NCBI GenBank assembly: GCA_028289885.1
Contig: JAQGKX010000109.1
Location: 1-64,000 of the forward strand
DNA length: 64,000 bases
DNA from: Sphingomonadales bacterium
GTDB lineage: Bacteria > Pseudomonadota > Alphaproteobacteria > Sphingomonadales > Sphingomonadaceae
Direction: 5' to 3'
Both the position numbers and the translations under genes were made by a program. Shown here piece by piece: positions 26,385 through 35,423 of the stretch. Below the pieces are notes generated by a model. That model ran no database searches. It was given only the letters and a program-made list of their open reading frames with translations, and had not been told where the DNA came from. The first letter of the stretch is position 1. Every line of letters begins with the position of its first letter.

Positions 26385-28580
26385 ATGGCCACCGCACTCC
26401 TGCCGTATGATCCCGCTGGTCGCGCATCGGCAAGATATCCCAGCAATGGGGGTATCATCGACCTGATCAAGGTTTACCGGCGTCACCTGCCGATCTTCTT
26501 CCTTGTATTTGGCACCATCATGTTGGTGACGGTGGCGCTGACGTTTCTTCAGTCGCCTCGGTATACGGCAACATCGACCCTCGTCATCGCGCCGCGCCCC
26601 CCGGAAATCGGGTCAGACCGCACGACGCCCTTGAGCGATCCTGCAACCGATTCCAGCGTCGATACCCAGGTAGAAAACCTGAAAAGCCGGACGCTGGCGG
26701 GCACTGTCGTCGATCGTCTCGGGCTTGCCGATCCACGTCGCTTCGAATTGCTGACGCATGAGACGCGGCTTGTCGATCGCATTCCCGGACTTGCCAGCAC
26801 CCCACAGACGACAACCCCGGCTGCGCGTCGTGAAATGGCGATCGACCGGCTTACGCAGGGGCTGGACATACACCGGACCGCGCAGACCTTCGCGATCACA
26901 ATGTCCTTCACCCATCAGGACCGCAAACTCGCCGCCGATGTGGTCAACACTTTTGCCAAAGAGTTCGTCACTCAATCGATGGCGCTGAAGCGAGATGGTG
27001 CCAGTTCTGCCGACACGATGCTCCGTGGACAACTGGCGAGTGCTCGTAGCGAGGTCGAAAAGGCCGATAATGCGCTGGGCCGGTACAAGGTCGCCCACAA
27101 TCTGATGAGTGTGCAGGGATCGACCATTGCCGAGCAGCAGCTATCCTCGCTCGACGAGCAGGTGGCGACCGCGCGGGCAGGGGAAGCCGAAGCGGCCGCG
27201 AGGCTGGAAACCGCCCGCCAGCAGCTTGCCCATGGTTCGTCGGGTGACGACCTTGGCGAAGCGCTCGGTTCGCCTGTCATCCAGCAACTCCGTAGCCAGC
27301 GCGCCGTGCTGAGCGGGCAGGTTGCCGATCTGTCGGGTCGTTACGGGAAGAACTATCCGCAACTTGCCGCAGGGCAGCGCCAGTTGCACGATATCGACCA
27401 GCAAATTCAGGGCGAGATCAACCGCACGATCGCCAATCTGGAGGCTCAGCGCGAAGTTGCGTCGCGTCGGACAGCTTCGCTTGCCGGTAGTGCCGGTGCC
27501 GCGCGATCCGCCGTGGCCGGCAATAACATTGCGTCCGTCCAGCTTGGTGGCTTGCAGTTGCGGGCCGACACGGCGCGGACGAACTATGCGCAGTTGCTCG
27601 CCCGGGTAAACGAGATCAGCGCACAGGTGGCGACGACACAGGCCGACGCCCGCGTTTCCAGTCTTGCTCCGATACCCGTCAAGCCATCGTCGCCGAACGT
27701 CCCGATCAACCTGCTTGTCGGGGCTTTGCTCGCGACGGCCGGGGGCATTGGAGCCGTGTTCCTGCGCCAGGGTACCGATCAGGGAATCAGCACCTTGGAG
27801 GACGTCGAGGGACGCCTGCATCTCCCCTATCTTGCCGGTCTGCCGACTCTTAGTTCCGCAGTACGACACTCCAGCGGGAGTGACCCCGTTGCCGCGCTGC
27901 TCGATCACCGCGAGTCCGCCTATGCCGAGGGGTATCGTAACCTCGCGGCGTCGGTGATGGATGCTGCCGATGCGGGGATCGTAAAGACCATCGCGCTGAC
28001 CTCTGCCTTGCCGAACGAGGGCAAGACGACTGCCGCAATCGGGCTTGCCCGTATCCTTGCCATGAACGGCAAGAACGTCGTGCTGGTCGACGCCGACATG
28101 CGCCGCCCGAGCGTTGCCGATGCCTTGGGCATACGGCCACTGGTCGGTCTGCAACATGTACTTGAGGGAGAGGCTACGCTGGCCGAGGCATTGGTGATCG
28201 ACGAAGCCAGTGGCTGCGCCATCCTCCCGATGCTGCGAACCGGAAAGGTTTCGACAGCGTGTTTCGGTAACGGCACGTTCGACCAGTTGCTTGCCGAACT
28301 GAAGGAGACGTTCGAAGTCGTCATCCTCGACGCCAGCCCGGTCCTGCCGGTGGTCGATGGGCGGCTTGTCGCGAAAAAGGCGGATGCGACCGTGCTGCTG
28401 GTTCGCTGGCGCAAGACGCCCGACGCCGCTGTCGAAATGGCGGTGCATATGCTGAGGTCATTGGGCGTCACCATGACCGGCGTGGCGCTGACCCGCATCG
28501 ACCTGAATGCGCTCTCCCGATCGGGTTATGGTGATCCCGCCCAGTTCCTGGGTTCCTACAGCACCTATTACGCGAACTGA
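26385..28580 (+). CDS. Wzc/GumC-type chain-length regulator fused to tyrosine autokinase
   Basis: The protein has 731 residues. The N-terminal Wzz domain has a first membrane segment at about 36-56 and a second near 445-465; the periplasmic part between them is coiled-coil rich (about 200-400). The cytoplasmic BY-kinase has Walker A SALPNEGKTT (about 540-549), Walker A-prime VLVDADMRRP and Walker B VVILDAS. The C-terminal tail GSYSTYYAN holds only a few tyrosines for autophosphorylation. It would set polymer length and drive export with the OPX protein. AAGGA precedes the ATG. Same operon as 24457 and 25032. Confidence 0.92.
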   Translation: MATALLPYDPAGRASARYPSNGGIIDLIKVYRRHLPIFFLVFGTIMLVTVALTFLQSPRYTATSTLVIAPRPPEIGSDRTTPLSDPATDSSVDTQVENLKSRTLAGTVVDRLGLADPRRFELLTHETRLVDRIPGLASTPQTTTPAARREMAIDRLTQGLDIHRTAQTFAITMSFTHQDRKLAADVVNTFAKEFVTQSMALKRDGASSADTMLRGQLASARSEVEKADNALGRYKVAHNLMSVQGSTIAEQQLSSLDEQVATARAGEAEAAARLETARQQLAHGSSGDDLGEALGSPVIQQLRSQRAVLSGQVADLSGRYGKNYPQLAAGQRQLHDIDQQIQGEINRTIANLEAQREVASRRTASLAGSAGAARSAVAGNNIASVQLGGLQLRADTARTNYAQLLARVNEISAQVATTQADARVSSLAPIPVKPSSPNVPINLLVGALLATAGGIGAVFLRQGTDQGISTLEDVEGRLHLPYLAGLPTLSSAVRHSSGSDPVAALLDHRESAYAEGYRNLAASVMDAADAGIVKTIALTSALPNEGKTTAAIGLARILAMNGKNVVLVDADMRRPSVADALGIRPLVGLQHVLEGEATLAEALVIDEASGCAILPMLRTGKVSTACFGNGTFDQLLAELKETFEVVILDASPVLPVVDGRLVAKKADATVLLVRWRKTPDAAVEMAVHMLRSLGVTMTGVALTRIDLNALSRSGYGDPAQFLGSYSTYYAN

Positions 28581-28588
28581 GAATCCCG

Positions 28589-29401
28589 ATGGATATGAGT
28601 GCATCACCCCGCCTGCCGAACAGCGAAGCGCGGAGCATCGGCGCGGCGATCGGCAGCGAACTCCTGCTGCGACGGCTCCGTGCGCTGGCGGATCTCAGCC
28701 CCGTCGAGATCGACCTGATCCTGTCGCTTAACGAAGGTGCAAAGACCCATGCGCCGGGTTCGCTGATCTGCCCGAAAAGCGACGGCAGCCCGTATCCGCG
28801 GCTGATCGCATCGGGCTGGGCGTGCCGTCCGCGTATCCTGCCCGACGGCCGTCGCCAGATGCTCGGCGTGTTGCTGCCCGGTGATCTGATCGGCGACCGT
28901 GGCGAAAGGCGACCGCTGGCGATGTGCCCGGCGGTTGCGCTGACGACGGTCCGCACGGTCAGCGCAACCAAGCTGTACGATGCTCTCAACCACCAGCCCG
29001 AATCATATCCCAACCTTGCGGCGGCACTGGTGCGGGTCAGTAGGATCGAGGAGAACCAGCTGCTCGATCACATCGTGCGTCTCGGTTGCCAGACCGCCTT
29101 GCAGCGTATCGCGCACTGCCTGATGGAACTTCATTCGCGGCTGGCGGCGATCGGTTTCATCTCTGGCAACACTTTTCCTATGCCGCTCACGCAGGAGACA
29201 CTGGGCGATTTGCTGGGGCTGAGTCTCGTTCATGTGAATCGGATCATGTCGCAGTTGAAGCGGGAAGGGCTCGTGCGCGTCCGTTCGGGTGTGGCGGTCG
29301 TTCAGGACTTTGGCGCGCTGGCGCTGTTGGCGGATCGTATCGACCCGAACGCGCCGCCCGAGCAGGCACGATCCAATGTCCATGCTCTCCGGGATTATTG
29401 A
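28589..29401 (+). CDS. Crp/Fnr-family transcriptional regulator (second copy)
   Basis: The protein has 270 residues with a degenerate cyclic-nucleotide-binding domain and a C-terminal helix-turn-helix (about 195-225; MPLTQETLGDLLGLSLVHVN). The effector domain is unusual: it has two spaced Cys (LICPKSDG and GWACRP) and a short loop where the beta-roll turn normally sits. It directly follows the kinase gene (8 bp) and overlaps the next gene, so it is part of the export operon and may give feedback control. Ligand unknown. Confidence 0.88.
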   Translation: MDMSASPRLPNSEARSIGAAIGSELLLRRLRALADLSPVEIDLILSLNEGAKTHAPGSLICPKSDGSPYPRLIASGWACRPRILPDGRRQMLGVLLPGDLIGDRGERRPLAMCPAVALTTVRTVSATKLYDALNHQPESYPNLAAALVRVSRIEENQLLDHIVRLGCQTALQRIAHCLMELHSRLAAIGFISGNTFPMPLTQETLGDLLGLSLVHVNRIMSQLKREGLVRVRSGVAVVQDFGALALLADRIDPNAPPEQARSNVHALRDY

Positions 29402-30035
29402 AGACCTTCGGATTCTGCGATGTAACCGGCTAGCCGATCATCCTGATATCATCGAATTTGCTCCGGTGGCGCAGGGCGTCGTCGTTTACATGACATCCCG
29501 AAGTGCCAGCGGTGACGCCAAACCGTCCCGCACGTTGCTCGGCCATGCCTTGAGGATTCGCTATGGCAGTGCCGCCGAACCGTGTTTTGTAACATCCGGT
29601 CATGGCCAGCCGCTCATCGAACGTGGCAAAGTGCCCTGCACTTACAGCACGAGCGCGACCGGTGATGATCTGGCGGTCGCCATTACCGAACGCGGAAGGA
29701 TCGGCATCGATATGGAAACAGCCGATCGCATTGCCATGAACGCGACCAAAAATGACCGCTGGTTGTCCGATGACGAGCGTGCGGCGATCGCTACGCTAAA
29801 TGGCGACAGCCTTGTCACCGAACTGGCCTGCCGATGGGTTCTGAAGGAAGCCTATGGCAAAGCCCGCGGGGTCGGCCTTAACTATGCGCTTGCCGACGTG
29901 ACGTTTCAAGAATGCGGTGGCCGGGTGCACGCGCTTGCGTCACGTTCGCCCGAAGCCGAAAGAGTTGCAGCATTCGACTTCGCACTTTTTCGCTATGGTT
30001 CGTTGGTGATCGGCCTGGCGCAAACGCACCTTTAA
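29376..30035 (+). CDS. Sfp/AcpT-type 4'-phosphopantetheinyl transferase
   Basis: The protein has about 219 residues. The magnesium-binding motif RIGIDMETAD has Asp112 and Glu114, and the second motif CRWVLKEAYGKARG has Trp154, Lys157, Glu158 and Lys162, matching the Sfp family. It attaches the phosphopantetheine arm of CoA to a carrier-protein serine. The only carrier domain visible in this window is that of the NRPS at 9448 (Ser549), so that is the natural client. Start is uncertain: ATGs at 29376 and 29382 both overlap the regulator gene. Neither has a strong ribosome-binding site, which fits translational coupling. Confidence 0.88.
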   Translation: MSMLSGIIEDLRILRCNRLADHPDIIEFAPVAQGVVVYMTSRSASGDAKPSRTLLGHALRIRYGSAAEPCFVTSGHGQPLIERGKVPCTYSTSATGDDLAVAITERGRIGIDMETADRIAMNATKNDRWLSDDERAAIATLNGDSLVTELACRWVLKEAYGKARGVGLNYALADVTFQECGGRVHALASRSPEAERVAAFDFALFRYGSLVIGLAQTHL

Positions 30036-30051
30036 TCGTGACGCACTCGCC

Positions 30052-30267
30052 TTATCGTTGAGCGAGATACAGGCCAACGAATGGGAGCCACGCCATCACA
30101 CCCAGCGCCGCAATAGTGGCGACGCGACCGAGCGGCAGCGGTCTGGCGACCGGCCATATTTCCTCGGCGCGAACTTGCTGAATGAGTGCGAGGTGCAAAC
30201 GCACCGACTCTGGCTCAGCTTGGGCGAGACCGGTCTGGAAAGTGGATGGTGCATAGTGGAACGACAT
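30052..30267 (-). CDS. Small single-pass membrane protein, unknown function
   Basis: The protein has 71 residues. The start at 30267 is chosen because AAAGGA lies 7 nt upstream. The N-terminal part is soluble and polar (MSFHYAPSTFQTGLAQAEPE), and one hydrophobic helix (about 49-68, from VATIAALGVMAWLPFVG) sits at the C-terminus. No family was recognised. It is convergent with the phosphopantetheinyl transferase gene, 16 bp apart. The 180 bp between its start and the next gene hold nothing I can name. Confidence 0.5.
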   Translation of the reverse strand: MSFHYAPSTFQTGLAQAEPESVRLHLALIQQVRAEEIWPVARPLPLGRVATIAALGVMAWLPFVGLYLAQR

Positions 30268-30447
30268 ATATGTCCTTTCAAGCCCCGACATTGCGCATAA
30301 AATCATTGCCAAAACTTTAATTTCGAGCAGTGATTTGGCGATGGATCGCAGGTTCATCGCCGTGCGCCAGTCATGAAGACTTTGTCCGCCATCGGCCTTG
30401 AACCGATGCGCGGAACATTGATCGCCATTGGAACGGCAAGACCGGGA

Positions 30448-31575
30448 TTACGCAGGAGTCATCGCGATATAACGCGCCTTCGTGTCGGTGCCGGTGTTCG
30501 ATGTCTTTACCGTGCCGATCTTTGCGCCTGACGCCGAGCGAACGATCAGGTCGATGTTATAATTGCCGCACTGCTCAAGCTGGACGAGGTCATCCAGAGT
30601 ATTGCCCGGTATGGTCTCCCAGGCCTCTCCGGTGACAGTCAGCCCGATGCAGCGGATCGCGCGAAGGAACTGCCCGTTCCTGCGACCACGCAGCTTTACG
30701 TTCTTGAGCACAATGTTCGTGCAGTCGGTCAGATAGGCGGTCGGCCCATCCTGCGTCGCCACGCCGAAATCGAGATCGGCATTGGTGATCGTCACCGAAT
30801 CGATCACGCATCCCTGCGCGACGCCGTTGTTCTGCATCATCAGCGGGCAACCCGTCGGCCCCTGCGTGATCTTTCCGACAATGTTGGTCAGGCTGATGTC
30901 ACGGATGGTGGCCTTGCCCGTTGTCGTGCTGGTATAGAATTTGATGCACGAGAATGCCGCGCTGTTTAGCGTCAATCCCGTCAGCGTGATCTTTTCCATG
31001 AGCGCGTTGGTCGATTCGCTGTTTTCCGATGTGAAGGACAGCGCGTCGTCACCGCTCGATATGCTGATCGTCGAGCCGGTGATCTTCGTACACGCTCCAA
31101 AGAAATGCAGCCCGTCGGCGCCAGCGATGTTCGCACCGGCATTTAATATCAGGCCGCTGAGATATCCGCCGGTGGAATTCTTGATCTCCATACCAAAGCC
31201 CGTCAGCGGACCGCTCGTCCGGACGCCGATAACGGTGAAACCATCTGTCTTGACGATACCAAGACCTTTCCGGGTGACGCCTGTCGCTGATGAGGTCGAT
31301 CCAACGAACGCACCTCCACTACCACGAATGGTTACGTTAACGAGACGACCTGAAGTCCGGTTGGTCAAACAGTATTGCGTACCGACCGCAGGACCATGAT
31401 CGTTGTAAAGGTCGCCCACCATCACGATCGTTGCATTACTGTTGTAGCCGAGGCCAGTGCTGGACAGCCGATAACCGCCCGCTCCGAGTGTGAATGTCTG
31501 CCGGGAACTGACCGCCACATCGAGCGCGGCCTGCAGCGTGGCAGTACTGTCGGCGGCATCCATCGTAGAACTCAT
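30448..31575 (-). CDS. GH28-like right-handed beta-helix protein
   Basis: The protein has 375 residues from the ATG at 31575; a TTG four codons upstream is also open. Repeating short strands and turns (patterns such as LVNVTIRGSGG, LSGLILNAGAN, ITGSTISISSG) mark a pectin-lyase fold. Two acidic motifs resemble GH28 polygalacturonases: GADGLHF in place of NTDG and SGDDALSF in place of GDDC. The HG motif of GH28 is not seen and RIK reads CIK. No signal peptide is visible. It may be a polysaccharide lyase or hydrolase, or a tail-spike-like binding protein. It stands next to the exopolysaccharide locus. Confidence 0.7.
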   Translation of the reverse strand: MSSTMDAADSTATLQAALDVAVSSRQTFTLGAGGYRLSSTGLGYNSNATIVMVGDLYNDHGPAVGTQYCLTNRTSGRLVNVTIRGSGGAFVGSTSSATGVTRKGLGIVKTDGFTVIGVRTSGPLTGFGMEIKNSTGGYLSGLILNAGANIAGADGLHFFGACTKITGSTISISSGDDALSFTSENSESTNALMEKITLTGLTLNSAAFSCIKFYTSTTTGKATIRDISLTNIVGKITQGPTGCPLMMQNNGVAQGCVIDSVTITNADLDFGVATQDGPTAYLTDCTNIVLKNVKLRGRRNGQFLRAIRCIGLTVTGEAWETIPGNTLDDLVQLEQCGNYNIDLIVRSASGAKIGTVKTSNTGTDTKARYIAMTPA

Positions 31576-31692
31576 GTGATCACCCAACCCATAGTCTTCA
31601 CAATATTAACGCAGGTCGGGGTTCCCGACAGGCCAAATATACGTCATTTGATAATCTTATGGACGAATGTTGATTTGTAGGCAATTTGTTAA

Positions 31693-32694
31693 GTGGACTC
31701 TCTCAATATGATTAAAATGTATATCGCATCCGAAATAATACTCGAGTCTACCTCATCCCGCGTCCACAGCCGTCGAGGGTTTCTTCGCGTGGCTGCCGGG
31801 TTGGCTGGGGCGACCCTGCTCGCCGGGTGTGGCGGTGGCGGAGGCGCAGCCGAAACAGTAACACCGTTGCCAGTTACCCCCGTGAATGCCCCACCCATCG
31901 TGGGAAACAGCCTGTCAGCCGAAGCCGTAAAGCTCAATCTTGCACTCAATCTCGAATATCTTGGCGCGCAATTCTACGCTTATGCGTCGAAGGGTGCCGG
32001 CCTCTCGGCGAACCTCCTTACCGGGATCGGGCCACAGGGTGCCGTTATCGGTGGGCGGCAGGTGGCCTTTGTCGATCCTAGGGTCAGCGAACATGCCTCG
32101 GAACTGGCCGCAGACAAACTCGCTAATGTCATCTCTCTTCGGACGCAGCTTGGAACGTCGGTAGCCGCGCAACCCGCTTTCGACTTTTCTGCTTCTGTGA
32201 CAAGCGCATTCTCGACAGCAGCACAGGCGGCGGGCGTTGTTGCAAAGGGCGCGACGTTCGATGCATTTTCGAGCGATGAAAACTTCCTCATCGGTGCCTT
32301 CCTCCTCCAAAACAGCGTGGCAGCCACTTATCGGATGATGTCATCGGACGTGGTGACGCCAGCCTCGCTCCAGACGGTTACCGCAAACCTCGCGGATGCG
32401 ATCTATCATGGGGGTAGTATCCGCACGATGCTGGCGACCATGGCAGTAGACAAGGCAGCGATTGCACTTTCGATGACCTCGATCTGCGCCTATCTGGCAA
32501 AGCTGGACGGTAGCAATAGCGGTGATCAAAGTCTGGAACATGCGGCAGGCGGAAGCACAAACATCATCGACACCGATGGAACCCCGATCCCCTTCATGCG
32601 CGATCAAAATCAGGTTTTGCAGGCTCTCTTTCTGACCCCGATACCTGCGCTTGGCGGAGGATTCCTGCCCAATGGCACGAATGGCCTGAGCTGA
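31693..32694 (+). CDS. Tat-exported ferritin-like protein with degenerate metal site
   Basis: The protein has 333 residues. A twin-arginine leader (SRRGFLRVAAGLAGATLLAGC) is followed by a lipobox-like Cys and glycines. The body matches the Ferritin_2/desiccation-related family of sphingomonads: LNLALNLEYLGAQFYAYAS, GGRQVAFVDPRVSEH, SDENFLIGAFLLQ and AIYHGGSIR. Against remembered relatives (LEYLEAEFY, EIAADERAHV, FEDVGVTAY, EAYHAG) several diiron ligands are changed: E to Q, E to K, H to N, E to Q and E to A. It is therefore likely not an iron oxidase. The GTG start is provisional; ATGs at 31708 and 31717 are possible. Confidence 0.8.
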   Translation: MDSLNMIKMYIASEIILESTSSRVHSRRGFLRVAAGLAGATLLAGCGGGGGAAETVTPLPVTPVNAPPIVGNSLSAEAVKLNLALNLEYLGAQFYAYASKGAGLSANLLTGIGPQGAVIGGRQVAFVDPRVSEHASELAADKLANVISLRTQLGTSVAAQPAFDFSASVTSAFSTAAQAAGVVAKGATFDAFSSDENFLIGAFLLQNSVAATYRMMSSDVVTPASLQTVTANLADAIYHGGSIRTMLATMAVDKAAIALSMTSICAYLAKLDGSNSGDQSLEHAAGGSTNIIDTDGTPIPFMRDQNQVLQALFLTPIPALGGGFLPNGTNGLS

Positions 32695-32884
32695 GCGAGG
32701 CGAATGACGGGGGTAGCTCCACCGGTCTGGTTGGATTTCGGCACGTTTCGCCGTCATGTGCAATCTTTGTTGTCTTTGTGTCCCTTAATCAGTGTTATGG
32801 AACACAAGAGTCGCTGGCTTAATAAAATCGTTGTTTGTTGCGCCGACATTGTGCGCGTTGTTATGATCGGGTTCTCGTTCAGTC

Positions 32885-33166
32885 ATGTCTCGGTACTTTT
32901 TCGATACTGTGGGAACGGTGCACGATCCCGATCTGGAAGGCTGCGAATTCCCTGATTTGGCACAAGCCAAGTTGGCGGCGGTCATATTCGCGGGAGCCTA
33001 TTTGCGGGACAACCCATCGCTGATCTTCAATTCGGCCTGGCACGTCAGAATAAGGGATGACAACGAGGTCGTGCTCTACACCGTCACCATCGAAGGTCAC
33101 GAAGAGAAGACCGCCGATGTTCTTGTGGCAGCGATCACCGATCAGGAGATCCGCCCGCAACCGTAA
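32885..33166 (+). CDS. DUF6894-family small protein
   Basis: The protein has 93 residues and begins MSRYFFDTVGTVHDPDLEG, the usual opening of this family, with a second conserved part WHVRIRDDNEVVLYTVTIEG. Function is unknown. Members are common, often in many copies, in Sphingomonas, Methylobacterium and rhizobia. No membrane segment or signal is seen, so it is probably cytosolic. It stands alone; 190 bp upstream and 210 bp downstream hold no gene. Confidence 0.8.
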   Translation: MSRYFFDTVGTVHDPDLEGCEFPDLAQAKLAAVIFAGAYLRDNPSLIFNSAWHVRIRDDNEVVLYTVTIEGHEEKTADVLVAAITDQEIRPQP

Positions 33167-33376
33167 CGGCAATGATCGCGCGGGGCAGGGCTGTGCGTGG
33201 CCCTCAGGTCGTGTTTCAAAATGAAACGGGCACCTGATTCGTCGATGAATCTCCATGGATCACCCTCAACTCACTCCAAAAACTATCTTTTATTATCGAC
33301 GGGTGCTCCGGACATGGAACATATTGCCCGGCTTGCACTTTAAACGCGAGGGTTTGCGTCGGTCATCGGAGTGTCA

Positions 33377-34126
33377 ATGAAAGCTACAGCCGCGGACCTT
33401 TGGGGGCCTGCAACTCAGAAACTCGGACGACTTGGCACGCTGACTGCCGACGACATCCAGGCGATCACTGCGCTGCCCATGAAGGTTCGCGAAGTTAAGG
33501 CCGGAACTTACCTGTTCCGCGAGGGAGATGAACCTTCGCATTGCTGCGTGCTGATCGCGGGCTATGCCAATCGTCACAAGCTCACGACGGACGGCTCGCG
33601 GCAGATCGTTTCGATCCATATGAGGGGCGACATCATCGATTTGCAGCAGTTATTGCTCACGACCGCCGACCATAGCGTTCAAACCCTGACTGCTGCCACG
33701 CTGGGGATGATCTCGATCCGTCAGATGAAGGATCTCGCGCGGGAACGGCCAAGTGTCGGGGAGGCGTTCTGGCGCGACTGTCTCGTCGATGCGTCGACCT
33801 TTCGCGAATGGGTGTTGAATGTTGGTCGGAGGGATGCGCCTGCAAGAATTGCGCATCTTCTCTGTGAATTCGGCACGCGGTCGGAATCGGCGGGCCTTAG
33901 CCGAAACGGAAAGTTCGAACTGCCGATGACGCAGGAGCAGCTTGCGGACGCGACCGGCCTGACTCCCGTCCACGTCAACAGGACGCTCCAGCGCCTGCGG
34001 GCGCAGGGATTGATCGAGCGTACCATGCGATCGATCGATGTGGTCGATTGGGACGGGCTGAAGCTCGTTGCGGGTTTTCGGGGATCATACCTTCACGAAA
34101 GCATGGGGGGTCTTCGTAACTCATGA
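33377..34126 (+). CDS. Crp/Fnr-family transcriptional regulator (third copy)
   Basis: The protein has 249 residues from the ATG at 33377, which has GGAG at good spacing; a GTG two codons upstream overlaps that site. The beta-roll domain has GTYLFREGDEPSHCCVLIAGY and RQIVSIHMRGDIIDL; the helix-turn-helix is ELPMTQEQLADATGLTPVHV. It is closer to typical sphingomonad Crp/Fnr proteins than the copy at 28589. The lone Cys-Cys pair does not form an FNR cluster. The target is unknown; the downstream acyltransferase is 94 bp away on the same strand and could be one. Confidence 0.9.
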   Translation: MKATAADLWGPATQKLGRLGTLTADDIQAITALPMKVREVKAGTYLFREGDEPSHCCVLIAGYANRHKLTTDGSRQIVSIHMRGDIIDLQQLLLTTADHSVQTLTAATLGMISIRQMKDLARERPSVGEAFWRDCLVDASTFREWVLNVGRRDAPARIAHLLCEFGTRSESAGLSRNGKFELPMTQEQLADATGLTPVHVNRTLQRLRAQGLIERTMRSIDVVDWDGLKLVAGFRGSYLHESMGGLRNS

Positions 34127-34220
34127 TGGGGTGCAATGATTGTCGATGAGGTCCGCCGGAGGAAAACGGCACAGTGACCTTTTCGCTGTGTTGGCAGGGG
34201 ATGCAGCGCAGGGTGATTAG

Positions 34221-35357
34221 ATGACGCCACGGGTAACGCAACTGGACAGTTTACGCGGGATTGCCGCCGTACTTGTCGTCCTCCATCATGCACGCCAGGC
34301 TTTCATCAACAATGTGGATGATGCGTCTGTCGGCCTGTCGGCCTATCTGGACGTCGGTCGGCTCGGCGTCGTTATCTTCTTTCTCATCAGCGGGTTCGTG
34401 ATCGTCAAGGCGATCCCCGGCAAGGACCTCGGTTCGACCGCTCAATTCTGGAAGCACCGTTTCTATCGACTTTTCCCGGCGTTCTGGGTTTCGGTTTTCT
34501 TTGCCACGTCCGTCGCCTACCTTGTCTTCAGTACCGGATGCTGCGCGTTCGTGATGCCGGTGACGAAGGAAATGTTCCTCGCGAACATGACGATGATCCC
34601 GCTCCGCTTTCATCAGCCGATGCTGATCGGGGTTTATTGGTCGCTGGAACTGGAGCTGTTGTTCTACGCGCTGATCTCGGTGATTGCGCTGGTCGGCTTC
34701 AATAGCGCCAAAGTCATCACCGGAGCCGCCCTGCTGACATTCATGGCGGCGGTGGTGGCCGCGGCCATCACCGCAACGCACTCGGGCGCGGGGGAGATCG
34801 GAAAGGATCAACTTTTCCTCGCGCTGCTCCATTTATCCATGATGTTTGCCGGAGGGGCACTCCGTTATCACTGGGACGAGCAGATTGGCGGCAAAAGCCA
34901 TCTCGCCACCATGCCGCTCCTGCTGAAGACATATTTCTTTCTTCAACTTGGCTTTTTCTCCATCGCCGTCGCTGTAAAGGCACGGCACGGTATCGAACCG
35001 CACACCTTCCGCGTCGCGGCCACCTATCTGCTGGGCATAGCCGCATTCCTGACCTGCCTGTATTTTTGCAGCGGTTCGCGGTTCGGCATGTTCATGGGCA
35101 ACCGGAGCTATGGAATCTACCTGATCCATGTGCCCGTACTCAGCCTTGTGTCTTTTGGCGTTGCCAGATCCGCTGCCCACGCGATCGGCTATTTCAGCTA
35201 CATCATCGTCGCTTGCGCGATAACGCTCGCGCTTGCGGACGCGCTGAGGCGATTTATCGAACGGCCCGCCATCCGTCTTGGTCATATGTATTACCGGGGA
35301 TCGGCGAGAAACCCAGCGGTTGGCATCGCCCCTGCAACTGTCATTCCAGTGCCCTAA
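34221..35357 (+). CDS. Membrane acyltransferase (acyltransferase 3 family)
   Basis: The protein has 378 residues with about ten hydrophobic segments. Family motifs are LDSLRGIAAVLVVLHHARQAF with the conserved His pair, LGVVIFFLISGFVI and KHRFYRLFPAFWVSV. It probably O-acylates a surface glycan, as OafA-like enzymes do. It is not closely similar to the acyltransferase at 15750, so the two probably have different targets. It sits outside the core of the exopolysaccharide locus, after a Crp/Fnr gene. Confidence 0.88.
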   Translation: MTPRVTQLDSLRGIAAVLVVLHHARQAFINNVDDASVGLSAYLDVGRLGVVIFFLISGFVIVKAIPGKDLGSTAQFWKHRFYRLFPAFWVSVFFATSVAYLVFSTGCCAFVMPVTKEMFLANMTMIPLRFHQPMLIGVYWSLELELLFYALISVIALVGFNSAKVITGAALLTFMAAVVAAAITATHSGAGEIGKDQLFLALLHLSMMFAGGALRYHWDEQIGGKSHLATMPLLLKTYFFLQLGFFSIAVAVKARHGIEPHTFRVAATYLLGIAAFLTCLYFCSGSRFGMFMGNRSYGIYLIHVPVLSLVSFGVARSAAHAIGYFSYIIVACAITLALADALRRFIERPAIRLGHMYYRGSARNPAVGIAPATVIPVP

Positions 35358-35423
35358 GTTCTCAGCGGGGTGCCCCTGTCACGGACCGACCAGATCGGCG
35401 CATGTCGCCATAGGTGCGGCCCT

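Noticed and set aside
28589-34126. Crp/Fnr proteins as oxygen-sensing FNR with iron-sulfur cluster
   Set aside because: None has the N-terminal Cys spacing needed for a 4Fe-4S cluster.
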